Part shown: positions 8,110 through 15,808 of the stretch, one piece after another
How positions within the stretch are numbered: the first letter of the stretch is position 1
How the letters are laid out: every line of letters starts with the position of its first letter
From: Bacteroidales bacterium UBA4363
Lineage (GTDB): Bacteria; Bacteroidota; Bacteroidia; Bacteroidales; Paludibacteraceae
Assembly (NCBI GenBank): GCA_002393965.1
Contig: DGSL01000007.1
Span: 1-62,729, forward strand
Direction: 5' to 3'
DNA length: 62,729 nt
Translations under genes and position numbers: made by a program
The notes under the pieces: model-generated
The model's input: only the letters and a program-made list of their open reading frames with translations
Told to the model about the DNA's origin: nothing
Database searches by the model: none

Positions 8110-8430
8110 CTACATTTTCTTTCTTTTGGTTCCTCTGCAGAGTTCCACAAGGGTCTTACGGACAAGCGATGACAGATAATCTCGGTCATCAACGTCCGCG
8201 ATGCGGAAGTAATCCTTCGCTCCCGCATAGGGAGCTTGTAGATCTTGCTCTCGTAGGAAGTCAAATCCCGCTTGGGTCGGTTTGATAAATAGTTGGTTGT
8301 CGCAGATAAGACCGAAGAGGATGCCATCACAGTAGATGCCGTAGTCTCCGAACATCTTTCTGTAAGTAATCGTTCCTGCTCCGGCACATTGGTCGGCGAT
8401 GTATTGTACGAAATCGGTATTGGATGACAT
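8110..8430 (-). CDS. TfoX N-terminal-domain protein
   Basis: 106 residues from the ATG at 8430; an upstream in-frame ATG at 8472 would overlap the preceding gene by 40 bp, whereas the chosen start leaves 2 bp. It matches the stand-alone TfoX/Sxy N-terminal domain: YRKMFGDYGIYCDGILFGLICDNQLFIKP, then YFRIADVDDRDYLSSLVRKTL. In Gammaproteobacteria TfoX activates competence, but short single-domain homologues in other phyla have no established role. It ends a three-gene minus-strand operon with an AlkD-like protein and a flavoprotein. Confidence 0.82.
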   Translation of the reverse strand: MSSNTDFVQYIADQCAGAGTITYRKMFGDYGIYCDGILFGLICDNQLFIKPTQAGFDFLREQDLQAPYAGAKDYFRIADVDDRDYLSSLVRKTLVELCRGTKRKKM

Positions 8431-8432
8431 GA

Positions 8433-9236
8433 CTATCTTTTTTTGTTTGTCTCTCGACCTCTTTCCATCCATTCTCTGCGTTCCACATCACTCATCTTCT
8501 CAATGGCATAGCGTAAGGACGTCCGGGGCATCGTGTCGGCATGCTCATTCAGGAATTGACGCAATAGGTTCATGTCCACACGTTTGCCCAGTTCACGCAA
8601 CATCCACCCTACGGCTTTCTGCATCAAGTCATGAGGATGGTGAAGGTGCATCTTGGCATACCGAAGACACCATTCTCCGTCTCCCATTTGCATCGTTTTC
8701 CATGTGCAGACCATGCTGATCCGCTGTTTCCATAGATTGTCGCTCAGGGCAAGTCGGTCCACGATGCCGGTCTTCTCTCCCAAGTGTGTTGGCAGAGTGA
8801 GCCAACGACCCAATATCTTGGGTGCCGACAAATCTACCAAGTCCCAGTTGTTGGCATATTCGGCATATCTTAAATAGAGGTCGACTATATGATCACGCTT
8901 TGAGATAGCAACCTCGTCCCATGCGAGGCGGTTGGTAGCAAGGCGTTCGAAATGGGAAACGAGAATCAGAAATCCGCACAGACGGATCTCGTGATAACGA
9001 TGTGTCAGCAATCCCGGTATCTCCTCAAGTGGAAGGTCCTTCGACAGACGGACAACCTCACGGGTTTGCGGCACTTTGATGCCGAGAAATTCATCCCCCT
9101 CTCCATAGTCCCCCTTGCTCGTCTTGAAGAATCGGAGCAACACTTGACGCTGCGCCTCGTTTCGCTGTGTCTCCATATAGGAGATGATCTCATGCGCTGT
9201 CAGCGAACAAGGGAAGGTATGCGGCGGACGTTTCAT
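8433..9236 (-). CDS. AlkD-family DNA alkylation repair protein
   Basis: 267 residues, mostly alpha-helical HEAT-like repeats. AlkD-type glycosylases excise bulky or cationic N3/N7 alkylpurines without base flipping. Family landmarks are FLGIKVPQTR near residues 50-60, HEIRLCGFLILV, the conserved NNWDLVD with downstream SAPKILG, and the C-terminal AVGWMLRELGKR. The start ATG overlaps the stop of the upstream flavoprotein gene by 4 bp, indicating translational coupling. Substrate preference cannot be read from sequence. Confidence 0.88.
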   Translation of the reverse strand: MKRPPHTFPCSLTAHEIISYMETQRNEAQRQVLLRFFKTSKGDYGEGDEFLGIKVPQTREVVRLSKDLPLEEIPGLLTHRYHEIRLCGFLILVSHFERLATNRLAWDEVAISKRDHIVDLYLRYAEYANNWDLVDLSAPKILGRWLTLPTHLGEKTGIVDRLALSDNLWKQRISMVCTWKTMQMGDGEWCLRYAKMHLHHPHDLMQKAVGWMLRELGKRVDMNLLRQFLNEHADTMPRTSLRYAIEKMSDVERREWMERGRETNKKR

Positions 9237-9754
9237 GAGTTCATCAGAGCGACAATGTCCGCAATCTTCTGACCCGTGGCCTCTGTCTTTTGCTCGTCCG
9301 ACTTGGCAGTGACAATTCCGCAGTCTTCCGCTCCCCAGTACCGGCAGATGTCTTTGTACTCGGCGATGGCGCCATCATAGACGTTCGGCGAATACGAAGA
9401 GACAAGCAATGCCATCTTCTTGACTTTGGCAGGTTTGTTCACACAGTACATGCGCTGTATCGGGGCTTGCATCTGGGCACATAGGGTGAAATAGTAGATA
9501 GGGGCGGCAAGAACCAACATTTCCGCTTCTGACATCAGGGGATAAAGAGCCTGCATGTCGTCTTTCTGAATGCACGACCCATTGCCTTTCGTATGGCAGT
9601 ATTCACAAGCTAGACATCCGGCGATTTTCTGATGGGAGACATTCACGATCTTTACTTCATGACCACCTTTCTCTGCTGCGGTCTTAAACTCTTCGGCCAT
9701 CCATGCCGTGTTTCCTTTCATTCGAGGCGAAGCCTGTAAAACAAGTATCTGCAT
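9233..9754 (-). CDS. Iron-sulfur-flavoprotein-like NAD(P)H oxidoreductase
   Basis: 173 residues with a flavodoxin-like fold. The N-terminal FMN phosphate loop is LQASPRMKGNTAWMAEEF, and APIYYFTLCAQMQAPIQRMY is the usual second FMN contact. Cys47, Cys50, Cys53 and Cys61 (CLACEYC, then SC) follow the compact cysteine pattern of the iron-sulfur flavoprotein family, so a cluster or redox-active cysteines may be present. First gene of the minus-strand operon with AlkD-like and TfoX-N genes; physiological electron donor and acceptor are unknown. Confidence 0.85.
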   Translation of the reverse strand: MQILVLQASPRMKGNTAWMAEEFKTAAEKGGHEVKIVNVSHQKIAGCLACEYCHTKGNGSCIQKDDMQALYPLMSEAEMLVLAAPIYYFTLCAQMQAPIQRMYCVNKPAKVKKMALLVSSYSPNVYDGAIAEYKDICRYWGAEDCGIVTAKSDEQKTEATGQKIADIVALMNS

Positions 9755-9782
9755 ATGCGTAAAGTTGATGATTTGATAGGGT

Positions 9783-9790
9783 CAAATATA
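9783..9790 (-). promoter_or_regulatory. Candidate -7 box (TATATTTG) for the flavoprotein operon
   Basis: On the minus strand TATATTTG matches TAnnTTTG, 28 bp upstream of the ATG at 9754. Confidence 0.6.
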
Positions 9791-10095
9791 AGAAAAAAGG
9801 GACCAATAGTGCCAATAGGCTAACGTTTTCTGGGGGAGAAGGTACGGGAGGACAACACCTCTCTGCTATTCCATATTCATGCAACGGAAAGCGTGTACTG
9901 AACAGGAGCGAAGTCCTGACACCGGGAGATTACAATTTGTGTATTCCATCCGAATTGCATATTTTTACATGCTACATTACCCGATTCCTTAGCGAACTCA
10001 TAAAAAATTTTTCAGGTCCTTCCTCAGGAAGACTTGACAAAGGCAAACTTACGGTTAGGCCCTTAGTCGTGTACTTCGATAGGATTTGTAAATTG
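9791..10095. other. Intergenic region without a recognised gene
   Basis: Between the divergent flavoprotein operon and the GT2 gene. I see no plausible coding frame. It contains a short inverted repeat (CTTCC-TCA-GGAAG near 10019-10031) and a TTGACAAAG string at about 10034 that also occurs about 60-70 bp before the tandem elements at 12060. The promoter of the GT2 gene should lie here, but no clean TAnnTTTG box was found. Confidence 0.5.
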
Positions 10096-10177
10096 AACCT
10101 TTTTTGAAAGCCAGATGAGCAGAGGTCGAGTTTACTCGAACTATGCCATGGCTCAAAAAAGGCCTATTGAAAATGAA
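10096..10177 (+). repeat. Dispersed leader element, copy A (best-folding)
   Basis: About 80 bp that fold into a long hairpin: CCTTTTTTGA pairs perfectly with TCAAAAAAGG (10 bp), then AGCC with GGCT, an internal loop (AGATGA opposite CAT), GCA with TGC, and an innermost TCGAG-TTTA-CTCGA hairpin. It ends with the conserved ATTGAAAATGAA. It lies just before the GT2 gene in the same orientation and is followed at 10178-10193 by a second small hairpin (GGGTT/AACCC). Confidence 0.8.
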
Positions 10178-10214
10178 GGGTTATTGAGAACCCATTAAGT
10201 TAATACTGCTCTTC

Positions 10215-11051
10215 ATGCGCTTGTCAATTATTACTATCAACCGCAACAATGCCGAAGGGTTGCGCAGGACTTTGCAGAGTGTCAATGCTCAGAATGCATC
10301 TGACTTTGAACATATTGTCGTTGACGGGGCTTCTACCGACGAGTCTGTACAGGTAATCAGACAATGCGAAGCCGACACTATCTCACGTTCCTGGATTAGC
10401 GAACCAGACACGGGGATCTATAATGCTATGAATAAAGGCATCCGGATGGCAAAGGGTGAATATATTCAGATTCTGAATAGCGGTGATTGTCTCGCATCGC
10501 CTTACGTGGTGGAACGTATGCTCACCGAACTCCAGAACAAAAAGTACCCCAACATTTTGTACGGTAACATGATAAAGGTTTTTCCGAATGGACATACTAG
10601 AAGGGACCGTAGCTTTGCCGGAAAACCCATTACCTTTCTCGGATTCTATGGTGGAACTCTCAACCATTCTCCTGCCTATGTCCGAAAATCTCTTTTCGAG
10701 AAGTACGGAATGTATGATGAATCACTGCGAATTGTTTCCGATTGGAAATGGTACATGGATGCTATTATTTTCGGTGATGAGACACCTCTCTATGCCGATA
10801 TCGATATCACTCTCTTCGACATGACAGGTGTCAGTGAGACGAATACCGAACTCACAAAAAAGGAGCGACGACAAGTTCTGGAGGAAAAGGTCAGTCGCCC
10901 AATCTTGAACGACTACGACTCTTACGCTTTCTCTATGGGTCAGATCAACCGACTCAGACGATTTCCCTTCTTCTATAAGCTGTTCTATTGGATGGAACGC
11001 ATCCTCTTCAAGTGGGAACAAAAAACAAAAAAGAACCAGGAGATAGGATGA
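10215..11051 (+). CDS. Family 2 glycosyltransferase
   Basis: 278 residues with a GT-A fold. MRLSIITINRNN, then EHIVVDGASTDES (32-44) and SEPDTGIYNAMNKGI (62-76) are the nucleotide-sugar binding segments of the WcaA-like GT2 group; LNSGD (87-91) occupies the DxD position. The C-terminal third carries acceptor-side residues (HSPAYVRKSLFEKYG, then SDWKWYMDA). Probably transfers a sugar to a lipid-linked surface glycan, but no glycan cluster surrounds it and the acceptor is unknown. It stands alone behind a copy of the dispersed leader element. Confidence 0.9.
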   Translation: MRLSIITINRNNAEGLRRTLQSVNAQNASDFEHIVVDGASTDESVQVIRQCEADTISRSWISEPDTGIYNAMNKGIRMAKGEYIQILNSGDCLASPYVVERMLTELQNKKYPNILYGNMIKVFPNGHTRRDRSFAGKPITFLGFYGGTLNHSPAYVRKSLFEKYGMYDESLRIVSDWKWYMDAIIFGDETPLYADIDITLFDMTGVSETNTELTKKERRQVLEEKVSRPILNDYDSYAFSMGQINRLRRFPFFYKLFYWMERILFKWEQKTKKNQEIG

Positions 11052-11320
11052 AACCATCGTTCGCCATCTTTTTTGCCCGTCCTTTCTCAGCTTTCCCTCT
11101 AGCCTTTCTCTCCCAGGCTTTCACATGGATCTCATGCTTTCCGGTAATCAAAAAAACGGAAATCTGTTGCAAATGATAAATAGAGTCTGTATGTTTGTCA
11201 GTATATTCTGTTTCCTGTCGCTTTGATTTTGTGGCTCTTAACAGGGTATTTACCACGGATTGGAATAACTTTGAAATCTTCTTAATAACCTAATTTATTC
11301 ACTAAAAAAAGAAAGTAAAA

Positions 11321-11800
11321 ATGAAAAAGATCTTGTTTTTGATCCCACTGGCAATGATCGTTCTGGCATCTTGCAGCAAGTCAACTCCTGCCGAACAGGT
11401 GATCTCTATCTTCAACGACACAGAGAAAGCAATCTCCGACGCAAAGAATCTTGACGACATGGCCACTGCATACGTCGTTCTCGCTGAAAAGGCTCAGAAA
11501 TTTTTCGACGAGAATGGCAAGGACTGGAAACCGACAGACGAAGAACTAAAGGGAATTCAGGAAGCGGAACAGAACTGCATGAAGGCAATGGAAACAAAGC
11601 AGGAGGAGATAGCGAAGAACATCAGCGAAGATGAGGCGATGAATCAATTCCTGTCTTTCATGAGCAAAATCTCTGAAGTGGAGAAGAAGTTCCCGGATGC
11701 AAAGCTCTTTTCTTTCATGAACGCCTCTGACGCTGAAGAGGAAAATCTCGAGGCAATCGAAGAAATCGAGGCAGACTCTGTCATCGGAGACTCCCTGTAA
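11321..11800 (+). CDS. Small helical lipoprotein, unknown function
   Basis: 159 residues. The N-terminus MKKILFLIPLAMIVLASCSK is a lipoprotein signal with lipobox LASC (lipidated Cys18). The mature part is acidic, helical and repeatless (AEKAQKFFDENGKDWKPTDEELKGIQEAEQ and following), ending in a Glu-rich tail. It resembles many small Bacteroidota lipoproteins but no named family was recognised. It has its own strong terminator downstream and appears monocistronic. Confidence 0.8.
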   Translation: MKKILFLIPLAMIVLASCSKSTPAEQVISIFNDTEKAISDAKNLDDMATAYVVLAEKAQKFFDENGKDWKPTDEELKGIQEAEQNCMKAMETKQEEIAKNISEDEAMNQFLSFMSKISEVEKKFPDAKLFSFMNASDAEEENLEAIEEIEADSVIGDSL

Positions 11801-11818
11801 GAATTTCATTCGTCCTAT

Positions 11819-11859
11819 AACGACAGCCCATGTGCAACGACGCTGGGCTGTCGTTTTTT
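11819..11859 (+). terminator. Rho-independent terminator after the small lipoprotein gene
   Basis: AACGACAGCCCA pairs with TGGGCTGTCGTT around a 13-nt loop, followed by a T tract. Begins 18 bp after the stop codon. Confidence 0.9.
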
Positions 11860-11884
11860 ATATCCCTTGCCTTTCTTTGTTTTC

Positions 11885-11932
11885 CCCCTCCATCCTCCCT
11901 CTCCTCCTTGCGCCATCTCCCATTAACTTTTT
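11885..11932. repeat. C/T-rich stretch with CTCCATC-type motifs
   Basis: A pyrimidine-rich, G-poor segment with imperfect CCCTCCATCCTCC and CCATCTCCC units, just downstream of a terminator. It resembles the clearer 10-bp arrays at 50548 and 57570. Confidence 0.45.
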
Positions 11933-12025
11933 ACTACGCCTGACGAGATACGTGTTTTACGTAATGTTCTGTGCTAAAACGCAGAAAGAGGATTGACAAA
12001 GTGACAACGTAAGGACTTTTTTGCC

Positions 12026-12033
12026 TAACTTTG
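12026..12033 (+). promoter_or_regulatory. Candidate -7 box (TAACTTTG) for korAB
   Basis: TAACTTTG fits TAnnTTTG. Transcription from here would give a leader of about 230 nt before the korA ATG, containing a small hairpin (TTTCGC-TTTA-GCGGAA at 12041-12056) and then the tandem leader elements. No clear -33 TTTG is present at the ideal spacing. Confidence 0.6.
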
Positions 12034-12059
12034 CACGTTCTTTCGCTTTAGCGGAAGAG

Positions 12060-12136
12060 AACCTTTTCGTTAAGCCGAAAGCAGAAGCCAAAATTATTTG
12101 GGTTATGCTGAGGCGAGAAAAGGCCTATTGAAAATG
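12060..12136 (+). repeat. Dispersed leader element, copy B (first of tandem)
   Basis: 77 bp. The outer stem is CCTTTTC with GAAAAGG (7 bp), with GCC/GGC and GCA/TGC inside and an innermost hairpin CCAAA-ATTA-TTTGG. At position 7 of the outer stem this copy has C-G where copies A and C have T-A. Directly abuts copy C. Confidence 0.78.
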
Positions 12137-12213
12137 AACCTTTTTGTTAAGCCAGATGAGCAAAGTCAAACTTGTTTGAACATTGCCATGGCGAAAAAAG
12201 GACTAATGAAATT
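12137..12213 (+). repeat. Dispersed leader element, copy C (second of tandem)
   Basis: 77 bp. The outer stem is CCTTTTT with AAAAAGG, then GCC/GGC with the AGATGA/CAT internal loop, GCA/TGC, and an innermost hairpin TCAAA-CTTG-TTTGA. It starts exactly 77 bp after copy B, so the two are a head-to-tail repeat. Confidence 0.8.
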
Positions 12214-12270
12214 AAACGTTTCTTTCAAGAGGCTTAATTTTTCAAAAGACATATTTTCAGATTCAAAGCT
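12214..12270 (+). repeat. Partial third unit of the korA leader array
   Basis: At the expected 77-bp period the sequence starts AAACGTTTCTTTCAAG, resembling the left arm of the element, then diverges and ends at the korA ATG. Treated as a decayed or truncated copy; the match is weak after the first ~16 bp. Confidence 0.4.
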
Positions 12271-14121
12271 ATGGCAGAAAAGTTGGAAGTAAAGGAATTG
12301 GACCAGGTGGCAGTACGCTTCTCTGGCGATTCCGGAGACGGAATGCAGTTGGCGGGAAATATTTTTTCGACAATTTCCGCTACTGTAGGTAATAGTATCA
12401 GTACCTTCCCGGATTACCCAGCCGATATTCGGGCTCCTCAGGGTAGCCTTACCGGCGTTTCTGGTTTCCAGGTTCATATCGGGGCCGAAACGGTTTACAC
12501 TCCGGGAGACCAATGCGACGTGTTGGTGGCAATGAATGCTGCTGCCTTGAAAACACAGTATAAGTACGCAAAACCGAACGGAGCAATTATTATCGATACC
12601 GATTCCTTTAAGGAAAAGGATCTGGAAAAGGCTCAGTTCAAGACCTCCGACCCTCTTAAGGAGATGGGAATTGACCCGGATCGCGTCATCGCGTGTCCAA
12701 TCTCTCAGATGGTGAAGGATTGTCTCAAGGATACCGGCATGGACACCAAGGCAATTCTGAAATGCCGCAATATGTTTGCTCTCGGCTTGGTCTGCTACCT
12801 CTTCGACCGCGACCTCGATATCGCTTTCAATTTCCTCAAGGAGAAATTCTCTAAGAAGCCAGGGGTCGCAGAGGCTAATATCAAGGTCATCCAGGCGGGA
12901 TACGACTACGGTGCAAATACACATAGCTCTGTAGCAAATGTTTACCGCATCGAGTCGAAGACTAAGGTGCCGGGACGTTACATGGATATCACGGGTAATA
13001 AGGCGACAGCATACGGCTTGATTGCAGCCGCCGAAAAAGCGGGATTGCGCCTCTACCTCGGCTCCTATCCGATTACTCCGGCAACAGATATTCTGCACGA
13101 ACTATCCAAACATAAATCTCTGGGCGTGACAACAGTTCAGTGCGAGGACGAAATCGCAGGATGTGCAAGCGCTATCGGTGCCTCCTTCGCTGGAGCACTG
13201 GCTTGTACTTCTACTTCCGGACCTGGAATCTGCCTCAAGAGCGAGGCAATGAACCTTGCCGTTATCCTCGAACTGCCTCTTGTCGTTATTGACGTTCAGC
13301 GCGGTGGACCAGCAACCGGACTCCCGACCAAGAGCGAACAAACCGACCTGTTGCAGGTCCTCTACGGACGAAACGGTGAGTCACCGATGCCTGTGATCGC
13401 AGCTACCAGCCCGACCGACTGCTTCGATGCCGCTTACCAGGCTAGCAAGATAGCTCTGGAACACATGACTCCGGTTGTCCTGATGACGGATGCCTATATC
13501 GCTAACGGTTCTGCGGCATTCAAACTGCCGGAACTCGACAAGCTGGACGCAATCAACCCTCCGTACGTACCAGAGGAAATGAAGGGAACCTGGACTCCTT
13601 ATAAGCGTGATGAGAAGACCGGGTCTCGCTACTGGGCAGTTCCGGGACGAAAAGGGTTTGCCCATATCTTGGGTGGACTGGAGAAGGATAATGCCACTGG
13701 AGCAATTTCTACCAATCCGGAAAACCACGACCTTATGTGTCGTCTCCGCGCTCAGAAGATCGAGAAGATTCAGGTGCCGGACGTAGAAGTTTTGGGCGAT
13801 AAAGATGATGCCGAACTGCTCATCGTCGGATTCGGTGGGACATACGGCCATCTGCACGCAGCAATGGACGAAATGAGAGCGCAGGGAAAGAAAGTAGCTC
13901 TCGCTCATTTCAAGTTCATCAACCCACTGCCGAAGAATACCGCCGAAGTGATGAAGAAATATAAGAAGGTCATAGTTGCTGAACAGAATCTCGGTCAGTT
14001 CGCAGGATACCTCCGCATGAAGGTGGACGGATTTGTGCCGTACCAGTTCAATCAGGTGAAAGGACAGCCTTTCGTAGTGAAGGAATTGGTTGAGGCTTTC
14101 AACAACGTCTATAACAAATAA
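12271..14121 (+). CDS. korA: 2-oxoglutarate:ferredoxin oxidoreductase, alpha subunit (gamma-alpha fusion)
   Basis: 616 residues, the size of Bacteroidota KorA. With KorB it oxidatively decarboxylates 2-oxoglutarate to succinyl-CoA, reducing ferredoxin, or runs in the reductive direction in anaerobes. Residues 1-190 are the gamma-type domain (RFSGDSGDGMQLAGNIF). The remainder is the alpha domain with LGSYPITPATDILHEL, QCEDEIAGCASAIGASFAGA and TSTSGPGICLKSEAMNLA, and the transketolase C-terminal-like section LLIVGFGGTYGHLHAA. Followed 51 bp later by korB. A related 2-oxoacid substrate cannot be excluded from sequence. The long structured leader implies post-transcriptional or attenuation control. 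Confidence 0.93.
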   Translation: MAEKLEVKELDQVAVRFSGDSGDGMQLAGNIFSTISATVGNSISTFPDYPADIRAPQGSLTGVSGFQVHIGAETVYTPGDQCDVLVAMNAAALKTQYKYAKPNGAIIIDTDSFKEKDLEKAQFKTSDPLKEMGIDPDRVIACPISQMVKDCLKDTGMDTKAILKCRNMFALGLVCYLFDRDLDIAFNFLKEKFSKKPGVAEANIKVIQAGYDYGANTHSSVANVYRIESKTKVPGRYMDITGNKATAYGLIAAAEKAGLRLYLGSYPITPATDILHELSKHKSLGVTTVQCEDEIAGCASAIGASFAGALACTSTSGPGICLKSEAMNLAVILELPLVVIDVQRGGPATGLPTKSEQTDLLQVLYGRNGESPMPVIAATSPTDCFDAAYQASKIALEHMTPVVLMTDAYIANGSAAFKLPELDKLDAINPPYVPEEMKGTWTPYKRDEKTGSRYWAVPGRKGFAHILGGLEKDNATGAISTNPENHDLMCRLRAQKIEKIQVPDVEVLGDKDDAELLIVGFGGTYGHLHAAMDEMRAQGKKVALAHFKFINPLPKNTAEVMKKYKKVIVAEQNLGQFAGYLRMKVDGFVPYQFNQVKGQPFVVKELVEAFNNVYNK

Positions 14122-14172
14122 CTTTACTTATTTTTCTCTCTTCGAAAAATGAACGTTTAAAGCACACACATT

Positions 14173-15177
14173 ATGAGCGAATATACAGCACAAGATTACA
14201 AGAAGGGCCAACCAAGATGGTGCCCGGGATGTGGAGACCACTTTTTCCTTGCGTCTCTGCATAAGGCAATGGCAGAAATAGGAGTCGCTCCCGAGGATAC
14301 GGCTGTGATTTCGGGTATCGGATGCTCCAGCCGACTGCCTCATTACATGGCTACTTACGGCATGAATACAATTCACGGACGTGCCGCCGCTATCGCCACT
14401 GGATGCAAGGTGTCCAACCCTAAATTGGCAGTATGGCAGATCTCCGGCGACGGTGATGGACTCGCCATCGGTGGAAACCATTTCATTCACGCAAACCGAC
14501 GCAACATCGACCTCAACATGATTCTCCTCAACAACCGTATCTACGGACTGACCAAGGGACAATACTCGCCGACTTCGCCTCGCGGATTCGTCAGCAAGTC
14601 CTCTCCGTATGGAACGGTCGAGGACCCTTTCCGACCGGCAGAACTCTGCTTCGGAGCTCGCGGCCACTTCTTCGCTCGTTGCGTAGCAAGCGACGCAAAG
14701 GGGACTGTCGAAGTCCTCAAGCAGGCTTATGCTCACAAAGGAGCTTCGGTGACAGAAGTATTGCAGAATTGTGTCATCTTTAACGATGGAACTCACGAGA
14801 GCGTCTATACGAATGAAGGACGACGCAAGAATGCTATCTATCTCGAACATGGCAAACCGATGATCTTCGGTGAGAATAATGAGTTCGGACTCGTTCAGGA
14901 AGGATTCGGACTGAAGGTGGTCAGAATAGGTGAAAACGGAATCACCGAGAAGGATATCCTTGTTCACGATGCACACTGCGAGGATAATACACTGCAACTC
15001 AAACTCGCTATGATGGAGGGTCCGGACTTCCCTATCGCGCTCGGTGTCATCCGCGACGTGCCGGCTCCTACCTACGATGAGGCTGTGAACTCGCAGATAG
15101 AGGAAATCAAGGCAAAGAAACCGTACCATAATTTTGCCGAACTGCTGGAGACCAACGATATCTGGGAGGTAAAATAA
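14173..15177 (+). CDS. korB: 2-oxoglutarate:ferredoxin oxidoreductase, beta subunit
   Basis: 334 residues. The beta subunit binds thiamine diphosphate. RWCPGCGDHFFLASLHKA (residues 15-32) is the family N-terminus; SGDGDGLAIGGNHFIHA is the ThDP/Mg site, followed by LLNNRIYGLTKGQYSPTS. Partner of korA immediately upstream. A hairpin terminator at 15209-15246 closes the operon. Confidence 0.94.
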   Translation: MSEYTAQDYKKGQPRWCPGCGDHFFLASLHKAMAEIGVAPEDTAVISGIGCSSRLPHYMATYGMNTIHGRAAAIATGCKVSNPKLAVWQISGDGDGLAIGGNHFIHANRRNIDLNMILLNNRIYGLTKGQYSPTSPRGFVSKSSPYGTVEDPFRPAELCFGARGHFFARCVASDAKGTVEVLKQAYAHKGASVTEVLQNCVIFNDGTHESVYTNEGRRKNAIYLEHGKPMIFGENNEFGLVQEGFGLKVVRIGENGITEKDILVHDAHCEDNTLQLKLAMMEGPDFPIALGVIRDVPAPTYDEAVNSQIEEIKAKKPYHNFAELLETNDIWEVK

Positions 15178-15208
15178 CCAATAGTCTTTATCATACTTCC
15201 TAACCATA

Positions 15209-15246
15209 CGAAAAACATTCTTTGAACTGTCAGAGAGTGTTTTTCG
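15209..15246 (+). terminator. Terminator after korB
   Basis: CGAAAAACA..CTC-type inverted repeat: CGAAAAACATTCT pairs with AGAGTGTTTTTCG with one mismatch around a short loop. Positioned 31 bp after the korB stop. Confidence 0.7.
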
Positions 15247-15258
15247 TGTTTATTGACG

Positions 15259-15266
15259 TATCTTTG
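15259..15266 (+). promoter_or_regulatory. -7 box (TATCTTTG) for the CYTH gene
   Basis: TATCTTTG matches the Bacteroidota -7 consensus exactly and lies 25 bp before the start codon at 15292, directly after the korB terminator. Confidence 0.7.
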
Positions 15267-15291
15267 CACGATTCTTTTCAGATAGAGATTG

Positions 15292-15774
15292 ATGGCGAAA
15301 GAAATAGAACGTAAGTTTTTGGTTACTGGAACGGATTACCGCTCCGGACAGCGCACGCTCTTCAAACAAGGATACCTCTCCATCGATCCTGCCCATACCA
15401 TTCGTGTACGTATCAGCGACAAGAAGGCTTTCCTGACTATCAAGGGTATGACAAAAGGGGTCGAACGAATGGAATACGAGTACCAGATACCGGTAACCGA
15501 TGCCGAAGAAATGCTTCAGAACCTCTGCAAACAAACCATTATCGAAAAATACCGCTATGTCCTGCCTGCCGGCAACGGACTGAAATGGGAAGTGGACGAG
15601 TTCCTCGGTGCAAACGCCGGATTGGTAGTGGCGGAAATAGAACTGCGACACAGCGACGAACAAGTCTCTCTTCCGCAATGGCTGGGACGTGAGGTAAGCG
15701 GTGAGGAACGGTTCTATAATTCCAACCTCTCACAACACCCGTTCTGTGAGTGGGATGAGAAAGAACGACGATAG
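15292..15774 (+). CDS. CYTH-domain protein (probable inorganic triphosphatase-type)
   Basis: 160 residues from ATG 15292; a TTG one codon upstream is less likely. CYTH enzymes form a beta-tunnel that binds triphosphates with metals. The N-terminal signature EIERKFLV (ExExK, residues 4-8) is intact, and alternating charged strands follow: TIRVRISDKKAFLTIKG, MEYEYQIP, EKYRYVLP, KWEVDEFLG, VVAEIEL. Short stand-alone CYTH proteins often hydrolyse tripolyphosphate; the true substrate is not known here. Followed by luxS 34 bp downstream. Confidence 0.88.
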   Translation: MAKEIERKFLVTGTDYRSGQRTLFKQGYLSIDPAHTIRVRISDKKAFLTIKGMTKGVERMEYEYQIPVTDAEEMLQNLCKQTIIEKYRYVLPAGNGLKWEVDEFLGANAGLVVAEIELRHSDEQVSLPQWLGREVSGEERFYNSNLSQHPFCEWDEKERR

Positions 15775-15808
15775 ACAAAGAGATTCATCCGACTAATAAG
15801 GTTATATC

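Noticed and set aside
12098..12292. Small open frame across the tandem leader elements (MGYAEARKGLLKMNLFVKPDEQ...)
   Set aside because: The repeats carry covarying stems rather than codon-like change, and the frame runs into korA out of phase. Better explained as untranslated leader, though a leader peptide cannot be fully excluded.
14128..15207. 359-codon frame antisense to korB
   Set aside because: Overlaps a gene with full ThDP-binding signature; no start signals or homology in the antisense frame.
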